From: an uncultured Eubacteriales bacterium
GTDB taxonomy: Bacteria; Bacillota; Clostridia; TANB77; CAG-508
Direction of reading: 5' to 3'
DNA: 64,000 nt
NCBI GenBank assembly: GCA_905203305.1
Contig: CAJKVH010000006.1
Location: 1 to 64,000 of the forward strand
The translations under genes and the position numbers were made by a program. Shown here one piece after another: positions 63,945-64,000 of this stretch (its first letter is position 1; the number at the start of each line of letters is the position of its first letter). Under the pieces are notes generated by a model, which worked only from the letters and a program-made list of their open reading frames with translations, did not search any database and was not told the origin of the DNA.

Positions 63945-64000
63945 ATGAAGAAATTTATGATATATTTTTTTATAATTTTACTTATAATTTTTTTATTTAT
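63945..64000 (+). CDS. Start of a membrane or secreted protein, cut by the window end
   Basis: ATG 63945 lies 8 bases after AGGAGTG. The 18 visible codons give MKKF and then an Ile/Phe/Leu-rich helix, a signal peptide or membrane anchor. Nothing more can be said. Confidence 0.6.
   Translation, partial: MKKFMIYFFIILLIIFLF

Overview
The window is about three-quarters A+T. It carries the replication-origin neighbourhood of a low-GC Firmicute, most likely an uncultured anaerobic clostridium. The evidence is the dnaA/dnaN/recF/gyrB cluster, the rpmH-rnpA-yidD-yidC-jag-mnmE-mnmG-rsmG-parA-parB run, a 2-hydroxyacyl-CoA dehydratase activator-type protein, and sporulation-lineage markers (spoIIR, a GerMN-domain lipoprotein-like protein, an AbrB regulator and several Spo0A-type TGTCGAA boxes). 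Gene starts use ATG, TTG and GTG, and most have strong GGAGG-type ribosome binding sites.

Layout. 1-3063 (minus): end of an extremely AT-rich operon with a split VirB4-type ATPase and a P-loop protein. 3619-10008 (minus): gyrB, recF, dnaN, dnaA, with DnaA boxes in three intergenic regions and a (TAG)6 DnaA-trio tract between dnaN and dnaA. 10569-19812 (plus): rpmH to parB and a DUF4446 gene. 19927-23490: a secreted beta-propeller protein, a DUF4190-like protein, two tRNA-Ser genes and a polysaccharide deacetylase. 23650-46404 (plus): a 23-kb type IV secretion-like locus with five VirB2-like pilins, PrgI, a VirB4 split over two genes, four paralogous VirB6-like proteins, a further VirB6-like protein with an embedded NlpC/P60-like domain, M15 and C39-like peptidases and VirB8-like anchors. 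No relaxase, coupling protein or integrase was seen. 46532-63685: a J-domain protein, the giant activase, VanW, GerMN, rsmI, abrB, walJ, murA, spoIIR, a UDP-sugar pyrophosphorylase and a phosphohexomutase. A tRNA-Arg and a truncated gene end the window.

The most striking observation is a recoding pattern. Six genes (mnmE, mnmG, one VirB2-like pilin, two VirB6-like paralogs and walJ) are each broken by one extra C. In every case that C creates an in-frame CGG codon directly in front of what should be a glycine GGN codon, and skipping it restores a full-length protein of family length. Reading the other genes by eye, I found no in-frame CGG except in one compositionally odd 57-codon ORF. This suggests CGG is not read as an ordinary arginine codon and instead triggers a +1 shift, or that CGGN is read as a four-base glycine codon.

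Possible connections: MnmE and MnmG, which modify tRNA wobble bases, both need the shift, which could form a feedback loop. Three of the split genes lie in the secretion locus. Both secretion-like operons, parA and abrB have Spo0A-type boxes next to good sigma-A promoters, so the machinery may be tied to the sporulation or stationary-phase programme.
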